64,000 bases of DNA from Streptococcus mitis (GCF_013305725.1 NZ_CP047883.1:1219001-1283000), one strand, 5' to 3'. Counted from the stretch's first letter, positions 8,215 to 17,333 are shown. Numbers and translations are program-made. Notes: generated by a model from the sequence alone, not told the origin.

Positions 8215-8243
8215 GAGTGTAATCTATTTTGAAATTTTTAAAC

Positions 8244-8368
8244 AAAAAAGGAGCATTTAAGCTCCCTCCTTTGAAATAACGGACACTTGGCTGGTCGGTG
8301 TACCCAGCATCTCAGATACCTTTTTCAAGGTGCGGCAGGAACCTTTCTGCCCTCAAATGTCTTTCGTT
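8244..8368 (-). ncRNA. Structured four-way-junction small RNA, about 125 nt, unassigned
   Basis: A perfect TTGACA-17-TAGAAT promoter (8403-8375) predicts a start near 8368. The RNA can fold as a closing helix P1 (8354-8361 with 8282-8289, 8 bp) enclosing three hairpins. P2 is GGCAG/CTGCC (8347-8351 with 8334-8338). P3 is ACCTT-GAAA-AAGGT with a GNRA tetraloop (8318-8331). P4 is GCTGG/CCAGC (8290-8308). It ends in a terminator, GGAGC-TTAAAT-GCTCC plus T6 (8265-8244). No gene follows before a second terminator, so it is either a trans-acting RNA or an orphan riboswitch-like aptamer. It does not match my memory of SRP, 6S, tmRNA, T-box or common riboswitch consensus sequences. Confidence 0.7.
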
Positions 8369-8374
8369 AATATT

Positions 8375-8403
8375 ATTCTAGCACTATCTACTTTTTTTGT
8401 CAA
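8375..8403 (-). promoter_or_regulatory. Consensus promoter of the structured RNA
   Basis: TTGACA at 8403-8398, a 17-base spacer and TAGAAT at 8380-8375. It overlaps the last codons of the adjacent nuclease-like gene, whose stop is at 8384-8386. Confidence 0.85.
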
Positions 8404-8764
8404 GTTTTCTCAATCTACCAGACTTAATACGACTTTGTAACTTGTAATCTTGTAAACGATACATGGTCGGAACATAAAAGAAATCTCCACTTTTATGTAA
8501 CTTAATGGCAACAAGAACATTATCATCAAATCTTTTAACATATTCAAAACTAGCATCTTTCTCTCGTGGATTGACCCCAACGAAATCTGGATTACTTAGT
8601 ATAAGTTCCAGGTCTTCGATATGATGAATCACATCATTATGATGCCGTTTCAACATATGACTTCTTAAACCTTCTTTGTTAACTTTGATATCACTAGCTT
8701 CAAGAACAATATTAAAAATTTCTTTTACCTCGTCAGTAACCTGACCAATCTTTTTATGTTCCAT
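8384..8764 (-). CDS. PBECR-like putative nuclease domain protein
   Basis: A 126-residue protein. A histidine-rich centre (HMLKRHHNDVIHHIEDL) is followed by a strand-rich half (DFVGVNPREKDASFEYVKRF, ILVAIKLHKSGDFFYV, SGRLRKL). From memory this matches the PBECR class (phage Barnase-EndoU-ColicinE5/D-RelE-like nucleases) found in streptococci. Catalysis is not proven. The second of two adjacent ATGs (8764) is better spaced from GGAGGAA. An extended -10 TGATATAAT lies near 8797-8792. No immunity or antitoxin gene adjoins it. The nearest element is the structured RNA, whose promoter overlaps the 3' end of this gene. Confidence 0.5.
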   Translation of the reverse strand: MEHKKIGQVTDEVKEIFNIVLEASDIKVNKEGLRSHMLKRHHNDVIHHIEDLELILSNPDFVGVNPREKDASFEYVKRFDDNVLVAIKLHKSGDFFYVPTMYRLQDYKLQSRIKSGRLRKLDKKSR

Positions 8765-8883
8765 CATTTCCTCCGCTATTCCACAATTATTATATCACAA
8801 TCATAGTGTATATTAGGATATATCACGCTCTATTATTCGTTAGATACTCAATTTTAACTTTTCCCTTTTCCTCAAAATAATAG

Positions 8884-8889
8884 TATAAT
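8884..8889 (+). promoter_or_regulatory. -10 box of the SPJ_0845-like/permease operon
   Basis: TATAAT at 8884-8889 with a weak -35 (near 8861-8866) precedes the 43-residue gene by 30 bases. It is divergent from the promoter of the PBECR-like gene. Confidence 0.55.
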
Positions 8890-8919
8890 AGGGGTAGAGT
8901 TTAGAATCGAGGTACACCT

Positions 8920-9051
8920 ATGGCTGTAAAATTTACAAAACGAGACGACTTGGACAAGATGTTTGAAGAGTTTGCTAAACTCCCAGATTTGAAGCAGGTC
9001 ACTTTCCCTGATGACAAAGAGAAAAAAGCCAAAGCAGAAAAGAAAAACTAG
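8920..9051 (+). CDS. SPJ_0845-like small protein, 43 residues
   Basis: ATG at 8920, preceded by GAGG at good spacing, opens MAVKFTKRDDLDKMFEEFAK and ends in the lysine-rich EKKAKAEKKN. It is acidic and helical in the middle with no membrane segment. I recall a streptococcal family named SPJ_0845 with this sequence type and no known function. Its TAG is followed immediately by the ATG of the permease gene, so it is the first gene of a three-gene operon and may be a small accessory factor for it. Confidence 0.75.
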   Translation: MAVKFTKRDDLDKMFEEFAKLPDLKQVTFPDDKEKKAKAEKKN

Positions 9052-9957
9052 ATGACTGCTTTCCAACAACTCCCGTCTAGTGTACTTCAGACTGGGGCTA
9101 TTTTTCTCTCTATAATCATTGAAGCCCTACCCTTCGTTCTGATAGGAAGTATTGTTTCAGGACTGATTGAGGTTTATATCACACCTGACAAGGTTTATCA
9201 TTTTCTCCCTCGAAATCGTTGGGGGAGAATCTTTTTTGGGACCTTTGTCGGGATGCTTTTTCCCTCTTGTGAATGTGGGATTGTCCCCATTATCAATCGT
9301 TTTCTGGAAAAAAAGGTTCCCAGTTACACGGCAGTTCCCTTTCTCGTAACAGCACCTGTCATCAATCCCATTGTTCTCTTTGCGACTTATTCTGCCTTTG
9401 GCAACTCCTTCCATGTCGCTCTGTTACGAGCTCTTGGTTCCATTCTTGTAGCTGTAATACTTGGGATTTTTCTAGGATTTTTCTGGCAAGAACCGATTCA
9501 AAAAGAAAATCGTTTGGCCTGTCATGAGCATGATTTTTCTCACTTGAGTCCTGCAAAGAAAGTTTTTCAAGTCTTTGTGCAAGCTATTGATGAGTTTTTT
9601 GATACGGGGCGTTATTTGGTATTTGGCTGTCTCTTCGCCTCTGTTATACAGGTCTATGTTCCGACACGGATTCTGACCTCTATCAGTGCAACCCCTCTTT
9701 TTGCCATCCTACTCTTGATGCTTTTGGCCTTTCTTCTCTCTCTCTGCAGTGAGGCGGATGCCTTTATCGGTGCTTCTCTTCTCTCAAGTTTCGGCTTGGC
9801 ACCAGTTCTGGCCTTTCTCGTCATTGGTCCAATGCTGGATATCAAAAATATTCTCATGATGAAAAATTACTTGAAAGCACGATTTATCAGTCACTTCATT
9901 ACGATTGTGACACTCGTTGTCTTAGTATATTCTCTCTTGATTGGAGTCATTCTATGA
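9052..9957 (+). CDS. Permease of the DUF318/ArsP_1 family (YcgR-like)
   Basis: A 301-residue polytopic membrane protein with the family cysteine motif FPSCECGIVP (C73 and C75), a central hydrophilic loop with a histidine cluster (CHEHDFSH, about 157-164), and a second conserved SLCSEADAFIGAS. DUF318/ArsP_1 members include organoarsenical exporters, and the YcgR/YcgQ pair of Bacillus is the closest architecture. The substrate here is unknown. The start directly abuts the stop of the 43-residue gene, and the end overlaps the next gene as ATGA (9954-9957). Confidence 0.85.
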   Translation: MTAFQQLPSSVLQTGAIFLSIIIEALPFVLIGSIVSGLIEVYITPDKVYHFLPRNRWGRIFFGTFVGMLFPSCECGIVPIINRFLEKKVPSYTAVPFLVTAPVINPIVLFATYSAFGNSFHVALLRALGSILVAVILGIFLGFFWQEPIQKENRLACHEHDFSHLSPAKKVFQVFVQAIDEFFDTGRYLVFGCLFASVIQVYVPTRILTSISATPLFAILLLMLLAFLLSLCSEADAFIGASLLSSFGLAPVLAFLVIGPMLDIKNILMMKNYLKARFISHFITIVTLVVLVYSLLIGVIL

Positions 9958-10769
9958 TTCGATTTTTAGTTTTAGCTGGCTATTTTGAATTGACCATTTA
10001 TCTCCATTTGTCGGGCAAATTAAACCAGTACATCAACATGCACTATTCCTATCTAGCCTATATCTCCATGGTGCTTTCCTTTATCTTGGCTATTGTTCAA
10101 CTGTATATCTGGATGAAGCAAGTCAAAACCCATAGTCATCTGAACAGCCGATTGGCGAAGGTGACGAGTATTGCTCTTCTGGCTATTCCTATTGTCGTCG
10201 GTTTAACTTTTCCAACTGTTAGCTTGGATTCTCAGACCGTTTCTGCCAAAGGCTATCATTTCCCCTTATCGGAAGGAACGGATCAAGCTATTCAGACAAG
10301 TGAAGGTACGACAAGCCAATATTTGAAACCAGATACCAGTTCTTATTTTTCAAAATCAGCCTATGAAAAGGAGATGCGAACGGCGGCAGATAAATACTTG
10401 TCCCAAGATAGTATTCAGATCACTAATGAAAACTATATGGAAGTCATGGAGGCTATATACGACTATCCAGATGAGTTTGAGGGTAAGACAGTCCAGTTCA
10501 CAGGCTTTGTCTATAACGACCCCAGTCATGCCAATAGCCAATTTCTGTTCCGCTTCGGCATTATTCACTGTATCGCGGATTCTGGTGTCTATGGATTGCT
10601 GACCAAGGGAAATCCCCGTCAATATGAGAATAACACCTGGATAACAGCCAAAGGAAAACTCGTCAATCACTATCATAAAGAACTCAAACAAAACCTCCCA
10701 ACCTTGGAAATTGACAGCTTTACCAAAGTCAATAAACCAGAAAATCCCTACGTGTATCGAGTGTTTTAA
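9954..10769 (+). CDS. TIGR03943-family partner of the DUF318 permease (YcgQ-like)
   Basis: A 271-residue protein. Membrane helices lie at about 5-20, 30-55 and 70-90, followed by a large soluble domain with YPDEFEGKTVQFTGFVYND and FRFGIIHCIADSGVYGL. TIGR03943 proteins are encoded next to DUF318 permeases and presumably form one complex with them. The ATG lies inside the end of the permease gene (ATGA overlap), so translation is coupled. A strong terminator follows. Confidence 0.85.
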   Translation: MIRFLVLAGYFELTIYLHLSGKLNQYINMHYSYLAYISMVLSFILAIVQLYIWMKQVKTHSHLNSRLAKVTSIALLAIPIVVGLTFPTVSLDSQTVSAKGYHFPLSEGTDQAIQTSEGTTSQYLKPDTSSYFSKSAYEKEMRTAADKYLSQDSIQITNENYMEVMEAIYDYPDEFEGKTVQFTGFVYNDPSHANSQFLFRFGIIHCIADSGVYGLLTKGNPRQYENNTWITAKGKLVNHYHKELKQNLPTLEIDSFTKVNKPENPYVYRVF

Positions 10770-10770
10770 A

Positions 10771-10829
10771 AAGAGACAATATCAGAGTTTCTGCATTACA
10801 GAATTCTAATATTGTCTCTTCATTTTTTT
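10771..10829 (+). terminator. Terminator after the permease operon
   Basis: A perfect 12-bp stem, AAGAGACAATAT at 10771-10782 and ATATTGTCTCTT at 10809-10820, is followed by CATTTTTTT. It may also act on transcripts from the decayed toxin gene on the other strand. Confidence 0.85.
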
Positions 10830-10859
10830 CTTATGCTCATTTCAATCCATCATACTAGC

Positions 10860-11273
10860 TTATTTTTTAATTTTTTCTCTAATAAAATGTTGAGAAACCC
10901 ATTTAGAATAGCTTATCATTTTTTCATCAGTTAAAGCTCCTACCACTATAGTCACACACATATCAGCAGCTTCTTCCGCAGAAAAAGAAAAGTGATAACC
11001 ATTTAATTGTAAAAATTGAACCAAAACATAAAAGGCTGTTCGCTTATTGGCATTGGCAAAAACATACTTCTTTATCAATCGGACAAATAATATTGTTGCG
11101 TTATCAAAAATTGTTGGATAAAAAGGTTTACTAAAACCAAATTATTCTGGTAAGTTCACAATCATATTTAACGCTGAAGGACTAACTGTTTGAATTTGCT
11201 TATTTGGAGAATACCGTTGAATTACTAAAGCATTGATTTTTTCAATTTACTCTTCCGTTAAATATACTGTCAT
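10860..11273 (-). pseudogene. Doc/Fic-type toxin gene with two in-frame ochre codons
   Basis: Starting at ATG 11273 the frame runs 138 codons. It has TAA at codon 9 (MTVYLTEE*IEKINAL) and again near codon 39 (NLPE*FGF), with no frameshift between or after. The C-terminal 72 codons keep the Doc/Fic core, YVFANANKRTAFYVLVQFL, where families have HxFxxGNKRT. Both stops could be single C-to-T changes of CAA. The initiation codon overlaps the antitoxin stop as ATGA, the usual type II toxin-antitoxin layout. As written the toxin cannot be full length unless the stops are suppressed. Confidence 0.85.
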
Positions 11274-11473
11274 TTTTCCACCAAAGCTTTGAAAACTTCA
11301 TCGTATTCATCAAAAATTGTATCCAGTTTTAAATCAAAGGCATCATCAGAAACATAAGAAATCTGATGTCCAGACTCTTCAGGAATAAATATAATTTCGT
11401 CACTTGGAGTATTGAATTCACTGGGAATCGTAATGGTAATTGAATTTCCTCGTTTTCTTGTTTTTACTGCCAT
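11270..11473 (-). CDS. Antitoxin of the AbrB/MazE type, partner of the Doc-like toxin
   Basis: A 67-residue protein. The N-terminal half (MAVKTRKRGNSITITIPSEF) is the basic SpoVT/AbrB-like swapped-hairpin DNA-binding type, and the acidic C-terminus (DEYDEVFKALVEK) would wrap the toxin. ATG at 11473 follows AAAGGAGG, and a start 30 bases upstream is less likely. The gene looks intact while its toxin is dead, so it may persist as a repressor or solitary antitoxin. The promoter is at 11494-11522. Confidence 0.8.
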   Translation of the reverse strand: MAVKTRKRGNSITITIPSEFNTPSDEIIFIPEESGHQISYVSDDAFDLKLDTIFDEYDEVFKALVEK

Positions 11474-11493
11474 GTGATTTCCTCCTTTGAAGT

Positions 11494-11522
11494 ATTGTAA
11501 CAAATAAGTACGGTAATTACAA
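11494..11522 (-). promoter_or_regulatory. Promoter of the toxin-antitoxin operon
   Basis: TTGTAA (11522-11517), a 17-base spacer and TACAAT (11499-11494). The small palindrome GTAATTAC covers the -35 and could be an autoregulatory operator. Confidence 0.7.
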
Positions 11523-11555
11523 TGATAGTGTAAAACTGCTATCTCATCTCAAATC

Positions 11556-11744
11556 TTAACCAAAATACTTCTGCATAAGTGATTTTTTCAAGGTTTCCAA
11601 TTCTTCCAGAGATTTTTGAATTGTCAATTATGATTTTGCTCTTTATGTCATATATTAAATATTTGTTAGAGGATTTGCGTTCCCTTCAGTCCAAAGTATT
11701 TCCCACAACTGATCAATTTTATTTTTTAATTCACCTGTAATCAT
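11556..11744 (-). pseudogene. Scar of a type I restriction locus: hsdM head joined to hsdS tail
   Basis: ATG at 11744 opens MITGELKNKIDQLWEILW, then TEGNANPLTNI, the characteristic start of type I methylase HsdM, and then hits stops. About 30 bases later another frame reads IQKSLEELETLKKSLMQKYF then G and TAA (11556-11558), the characteristic end of an HsdS specificity subunit. Everything between has been deleted. The original promoter survives at 11786-11814. This rests on remembered family ends, but both segments are distinctive. Confidence 0.75.
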
Positions 11745-11785
11745 ATAATCTCTTTTCTTTATTTTTTAAAATTATTAATATCCCT

Positions 11786-11814
11786 ATTTTAACAGATTTC
11801 GAACAAAGCTTCAA
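11786..11814 (-). promoter_or_regulatory. Residual promoter of the deleted hsd operon
   Basis: TTGAAG (11814-11809), a 17-base spacer and TAAAAT (11791-11786), 42 bases before the hsdM start. It now reads only into the scar and the toxin-antitoxin remnant. Confidence 0.6.
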
Positions 11815-11889
11815 TTAGGTTTATATCTATAAGAATTTCTTCCAAAAATAAAAAAGCAAACACAAAATATGGTTCACTTTTTAAACATC

Positions 11890-12816
11890 CTACTCAGCAT
11901 CCTTCCAATTCCGAGCAATTTCTTCATCCTTCTGGAGTTGATCTACCAGTTCTTCAACAGAGTCAAATTTGACCATTTCACGGACACGGTCTAACCAGTA
12001 AACAATGACTGTTTCACCGTAAATGTCGTCTGAAAAATCAAAAATATTGACTTCAAAACGTGGCTCTTCTCCATCGAAAGTAACATTTTTCCCGACACTC
12101 GCCATTCCACGATATCTTTTACGCTGCACTTCAATATCGACTACGTAAACACCATCTGCTGGCATATAGGTTCGATCTCTTAAAACTAAGTTTGCTGTTG
12201 GGTAACCGATAGTCCGTCCACGAGCATTCCCATGAACAACCATTCCACGTGACGGTAGAGAAGTGCCAAGTAAATGACCAGCTTCTCTGACATCTCCATC
12301 AAGAATAGCTTGACGAATACGAGTAGAACTAATTTTCCCCTTTTCATCCTCAACAGGAGGAACAATGATGATTTCTCCATCAAAATAATCCTTCAAATCA
12401 TCCGCAGTTTTCTTATCAGAACCAAAGGTGTAATCAAATCCCGCTACAATAATCGCTGGTTTTAATGCTCTAACATAGGTATCAAAGAACTCTTGACCCG
12501 TTAAACTAGCAAATTTACTACTAAAGTCAAGTAGGAAAAGAGCCTCTACTCCATGCCATTTCATCTTATGTTCCCGTTCTTCATGGCTAACAATATGAAG
12601 CATTAATTCTGGCTGGTACGGTTGCAAAGCAAGCTTAGGTGACTCTGTAAAGGTCATCACGACAACTGGTAGATATTCTTTCATAGAAGCCTTGCTAGCT
12701 ACTTCAAAAAGCTTCTGATGTCCTTTATGAATACCGTCAAAATAGCCTAATACAAGAACTGTTTTATCAGGTACTGCGATATCTTTTTCATTTTTTATAG
12801 GTACTGTTGTAATCAT
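11890..12816 (-). CDS. ribF: Bifunctional riboflavin kinase/FAD synthetase
   Basis: A 308-residue protein. The N-terminal FAD synthetase (nucleotidyltransferase) domain has GYFDGIHKGHQ at about 24-34 and SSTRIRQAI at about 163-171. The C-terminal flavokinase domain has GRTIGYPTANL at about 198-208. It converts riboflavin to FMN and FAD in the cytoplasm. The start follows TATAAT (12828-12823) by only 6 bases and lacks a Shine-Dalgarno site, so a leaderless mRNA is predicted, as for tex. It stands alone between the hsd scar and the smc terminator. Confidence 0.95.
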   Translation of the reverse strand: MITTVPIKNEKDIAVPDKTVLVLGYFDGIHKGHQKLFEVASKASMKEYLPVVVMTFTESPKLALQPYQPELMLHIVSHEEREHKMKWHGVEALFLLDFSSKFASLTGQEFFDTYVRALKPAIIVAGFDYTFGSDKKTADDLKDYFDGEIIIVPPVEDEKGKISSTRIRQAILDGDVREAGHLLGTSLPSRGMVVHGNARGRTIGYPTANLVLRDRTYMPADGVYVVDIEVQRKRYRGMASVGKNVTFDGEEPRFEVNIFDFSDDIYGETVIVYWLDRVREMVKFDSVEELVDQLQKDEEIARNWKDAE

Positions 12817-12822
12817 GAAACT

Positions 12823-12828
12823 ATTATA
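12823..12828 (-). promoter_or_regulatory. Extended -10 promoter of ribF, leaderless layout
   Basis: TGATATAAT, AGTTTC, ATG: the same arrangement as at tex (TATAAT, AGATTC, ATG). The predicted transcription start coincides with the initiation codon. Confidence 0.7.
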
Positions 12829-12918
12829 TCATAGAGAAAGCCTTTTCGCTAAAAGGAAAGCCCAAATGTCGTTTTTTGCCCCTGAACTGACCTTAAAAAA
12901 TTATTCAAGATGTTAGTT

Positions 12919-12949
12919 TTAAAAAATAGCATCCCCTAAGAGATGCTAT
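12919..12949 (-). terminator. Terminator of rnc-smc
   Basis: TAGCATC/GATGCTA (arms 12942-12948 and 12927-12933) with a T run on the minus strand, 10 bases past the smc stop. Confidence 0.85.
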
Positions 12950-12959
12950 CGTTTGGTAA

Positions 12960-15900
12960 CTAGTCTACTGTTTCTTCCAAATCTTTTAACTTCACCGAAA
13001 CAATTTTTGAAACACCTGATTCTTGCATAGTCACTCCATAGATGGAATCAGCCGCTGCCATAGTTCCCTTACGGTGGGTTACGACGATAAACTGGCTATC
13101 CTTGTCAAATCGATTGAGGTAATCCCCGAAACGTTTAACATTGGCTTCGTCAAGCGCAGCCTCTACCTCATCCAAGATAACAAATGGAATAGTCTTGACA
13201 CGGATAATGGAGAATAGCAAGGCAAGAGCCGATAGGGCTTTTTCACCACCACTCATTAGGTTAAGCGACTGGATTTTTTTACCTGGTGGTTGAACAGAAA
13301 TCTCAACCCCAGCTGTCAGCAAGTCTCCCTCAGTCAAGATTAAGTCTGCCTGACCTCCTCCAAACATCTGTTTGAAGGTCACTTTAAAGGACTCACGAAT
13401 AGCTTCAAAGGTTGATTTAAAGCGTTCCTTGACCTCGTCATTCATCTCTGTAATGGTCTCAAGGAGCAGGTTTTTCGCTGACAAAATGTCATCTCGCTGG
13501 CTATTTAGGAAGTCCAGACGGTTGTGAACTTCATCATACTGGTCAATAGCATCCAAGTTGACAGGACCCAGTGAGCGAATAGCCTTTTCTAAATCCTTAA
13601 CTTCCTCCTCTGCCAGATTGAGATTTTCCAACTCATGAGACTTTTCTAAAGCTTCTGTATAGCTAATCTGATACTGGTCTGTTAATTGACTTTGTAGATG
13701 GCGCAATCGCTCGCTGACCTTTTCTTTCTTGGCTTCAGCACGTGTTTGCTTGCGAATCCACTCTTCATTCTGCTGGCGAGCCTGATCCAAATGACTAGCA
13801 ATATCATCCAGTTGCCCTTCAATATCATCCAACTCAAACTGCTTGCGAATCAAACCTTGTTGGAGATTTGTTTTCTGGTTTTTGGCTTCTTCAGCCTGTT
13901 GACTGAGCAATTCTGTATCAACCTTCTCCAGATTATCAACCTTTTCTTGAAGAAGGCGCTGGATTTCTTCTTGCTCAAGATCAAGATTACTTAGTTCCTT
14001 ACCTAAGCGTTCAATATCTGCAACTTCATAACGTTTTTGCCCTTGCAGTTCTGTCTTAAGCAGGCGAGCTTGCGCTACCTCTTCCTGTAAGTTTTGATAG
14101 CGTTCTTGGATGGCGTTTTTGTTAGACTTAATCTCTTCAATCTCAGCTTCCAGATTTTGCTTGTCACTGGCGATAGTAGCAAGGCGTGCTTGGCATTTTT
14201 CCTTATCTGCTTGCCAATCTCCCTCAGTAAGACGATCTAATTCCTCTTCTTGAAGTTTCCAAAGAGTTTCTAGCTCTTTAACTTGCTGACTGGTTTGTTG
14301 ATAGGCGAGGTACAAACCTTGCTCCTGAATACGAGCTTGCTCTCCTTGAGATTTAATAACTTCTAATCTTTCTGTCAATCTAGCCATCTGGTCTTGCAAG
14401 GTCTTCAAACTCGCCTCTTCTGAACGCAAGCTTGCTTCTTCTTCAGCAATTTCTTTTTGCAATTGTTCCAGTTCTGGCTTGATAAAAATGCTGTTATTCT
14501 GGCGATTGGCACCACCTGCATAAGAACCACCTGTGCGCAACTCTGTCCCATCCAATGTCACCATACGAACCTGATAACGAACCTGGCGAGCTGCTGCACG
14601 CACATGTTCTACGCTATCAAAAATAGCTGTCGTTGCTAGCAAGTTTTTGAAAATGGCTTCTAGTCTCTTATCAAACGACACCAACTCATCTGCCATACCA
14701 AGGAAACCTGGACTTGTAGCAATAGCATCTTGGTTCTGACTAGAAATCGTACGCGCCTTAATAGTGGTCAAAGGAAGGAAGGTCGCACGACCAGCTCTAG
14801 TTCGTTTGAGAAAATCAATTGCTTTTGTTGCCGCGTTTTCATCTTCTACGATGATATGCTGACTGCTAGCTCCCAGTGCGATTTCCAGAGCAGTTTGATA
14901 ATGCACATCAAAGGTCAGGTGCTCACTGACTGCACCAATAATCCCACCAAGGCGAGCTTTTTCTTGGAGAACACTCTTAACACCTGCATAAAAGTTACTA
15001 TGATTTCTCAGAATATTTTCCAAACTCTGAGCTCTGGCCTGCTTGTTTTTGAGATTATCCAGACGGTCAAATAGTTGACTTTGTTGAGCTTGATAGGAAG
15101 ATTTCTGCTCCTCTTGCTCCTTGGCAATAGCTTGATAGTCAGCCAATAATTTTTGAACTTGCTCCTTGGCAGTTTCAAGATCCGCCTTTTGCTGACTAGC
15201 CTTCTCTTTAGCTGTGGCCAACTGTTCTTTCAACTTTTCTAATTGATCTGCTTGTTTTTGAGAAAGCTGACGACTATTTTCCAACTCATTCTCGATGCGG
15301 GTGAGTTGGTTTGAGACATCCGCTTCTTCTTGTAAAAGAGCTACAAAGCGTTCACGTAGAAGCTCAATCATCTGATCAGGATCATCTGAAAAAGCCAACA
15401 ATTCAGCTTCTAAACGATTGAGTTTTTGATTATTTTGGACTAGATTTTCCTCTAAGAGAGCTAAAGAACTTTCTTTATCAGACTTTTCTTTGCTGAGTGA
15501 ATTTCTTTTATCCTCTAAAGCAGCCAAACGGGCTTGTGCTTCCTGTTGATTCAGGGCTACTTGCTCAAATTCTAATTTCGATAGGGCTAATTTTCTCTCT
15601 AAATCACTAATCAGACTAGCCAAGTCCATCAAACTGCCCTGATCTTTGGTCATTTCAGCATGTAAATCTTGGCGTTGCTTTTTAAGAGTTTGGTTTTCTT
15701 CTTCTAATTTTTCACGCTTTTGGTAATAACTAGTCAAGAGTTCCTGAACCTGAGCCAACTCTTCTTCTGTCGATTCTAGTTCAGTCTTATTTTCCTTAAT
15801 TTGAGCAACCAGAACGTCTAAATAAATAGCCTTACGTTGACCTTCCAAGTCTAAAAACTTACGGGCATTTTCAGCTTGCTTCTCAAGAGGCTTGATTTGA

Positions 15901-16499
15901 TTGTCCAACTCGTAGATAATGTCTTCAAGACGATCCAGATTATCCTGAGTTTGTTGCAATTTGCTCTCAGTCTCTTTTCTACGAGTCTTGTATTTCAAAA
16001 CTCCAGCAGCTTCTTCAAAAATAGCTCTGCGTTCTTCAGGCTTGGAGTTGAAAATCTCCTCAACCTTCCCTTGGGAAATGATAGAGAAGGAATCTCGTCC
16101 CAAACCTGTATCCATGAAAAGATCATGAATATCACGAAGACGAACTTTCTTGCCGTCAATCTTGTATTCGCTATCACCACTACGATAGATATGGCGTTCT
16201 ACCCTGATTTCTTGACCTGCATCCTTGATAAATCCGTCATGATTATCGAGAGTCACAACTACAGAAGCATAATTGAGCGGTTTGCGACTCTCTGTTCCGG
16301 CAAAGATGACATCCGGCATCTTGCCTCCACGGAGACTCTTAACACTTGACTCCCCCAAAGCCCAACGCAGACTTTCTGTAATATTGGACTTTCCAGATCC
16401 ATTGGGACCAACAACTGCAGTCACTCCTTGGTCAAAAACGACCTTAGTCTTGTCAGCAAAAGACTTGAATCCCTGAATTTCGATTTCCTTTAAATACAT
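12960..16499 (-). CDS. smc: Chromosome partition protein Smc
   Basis: A 1179-residue protein with Walker [10 protein letters not shown] at residues 31-39, long coiled coils at about 170-500 and 680-1000, a hinge at about 505-675 ([11 protein letters not shown] to RTGGSYAGG), and the C-terminal signature [18 protein letters not shown] with Walker [17 protein letters not shown]. Smc dimers with ScpA and ScpB condense and segregate the chromosome. The start overlaps the end of rnc by 10 bases, giving an rnc-smc operon as in other streptococci. Length is normal for the family. Confidence 0.97.
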
Positions 16500-17188
16500 G
16501 AATCCAGCCCTTTCTCAACGGCATTTTTGGCAGCTTCCTGCTCTGCTAGTTTCTTAGAACGACCTTGACCTTGACCAATGCTCTTACCTTCGACAAGAAC
16601 TTCTACATCAAAGACCTTATCGTGGGCAGGACCCGTTTCAGAAATCACCTGATAACGAATAGCTACATCGCCATTGACCTGAAGTAACTCTTGGAGATGG
16701 GTTTTGTAGTCTGTAATCATCTCAAACTCTCCTGCTTCAACCTTAGGAATCATGACTTGATAGATAAATTCCTTGACCTTGGCCACATCCTTGTCCAAAA
16801 GGAGGGCACCAAGAAAAGCTTCAAAGGCATCACCAAGAATGGTGTCACGATTGCGTCCACCAGACTTTTCTTCCCCCTTACCCAGCTTGATAAACTGATC
16901 AAACTGGCAATCACGCGCAAAACCAGCCAAACTCTCCTCGCGGACAATCATGGCACGGAGTTTGGACAAATCACCCTCAGGTTTTTTAGGGTATTTTTTA
17001 TACAGATATTCTGAAATCAATAACTGTAGAACAGCGTCTCCTAAAAATTCCAAGCGTTCATTGTGTGAAATTTTTAAGAGGCGGTGCTCATTGGCATAAC
17101 TCGTATGAGTAAAGGCAGTCTCCAGTAAATTTTTGTCTGCAAATTCGATTGCAAAATGGTTCTTTAGTACAGTTTGTAATTCTTTCAT
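16490..17188 (-). CDS. rnc: Ribonuclease III
   Basis: A 232-residue protein with the RNase III signature [10 protein letters not shown] at residues 43-52, a second acidic motif [14 protein letters not shown] at about 118-131, and a C-terminal double-stranded RNA-binding domain from about 158 ([11 protein letters not shown] to [17 protein letters not shown]). It processes rRNA precursors and structured RNAs. ATG at 17188 has an AGAAAGAGG site, and an extended -10 TGATATAAT lies at 17228-17223. It is co-transcribed with smc. Confidence 0.97.
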
Positions 17189-17333
17189 ACCAACCTCTTT
17201 CTAACTGATAACAGTCCTCTTTATTATATCAAAAAAAGCCCCCTGAGTCACTTTAAAACGGGACTGGAGAACATTTGGGAATTCTTTAAAAAGAGATTTT
17301 CAGTTTTAAGGGCCAATTTAGGGCTGTGTAAAG

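Noticed and set aside
8244..8368. SRP (4.5S), 6S, tmRNA or a T-box as the identity of the small RNA
   Set aside because: The SRP GGAAGGAAGCAG-type core, the T-box GGTGGTACCGCG and tmRNA landmarks are all absent, and the length and fold do not fit 6S.
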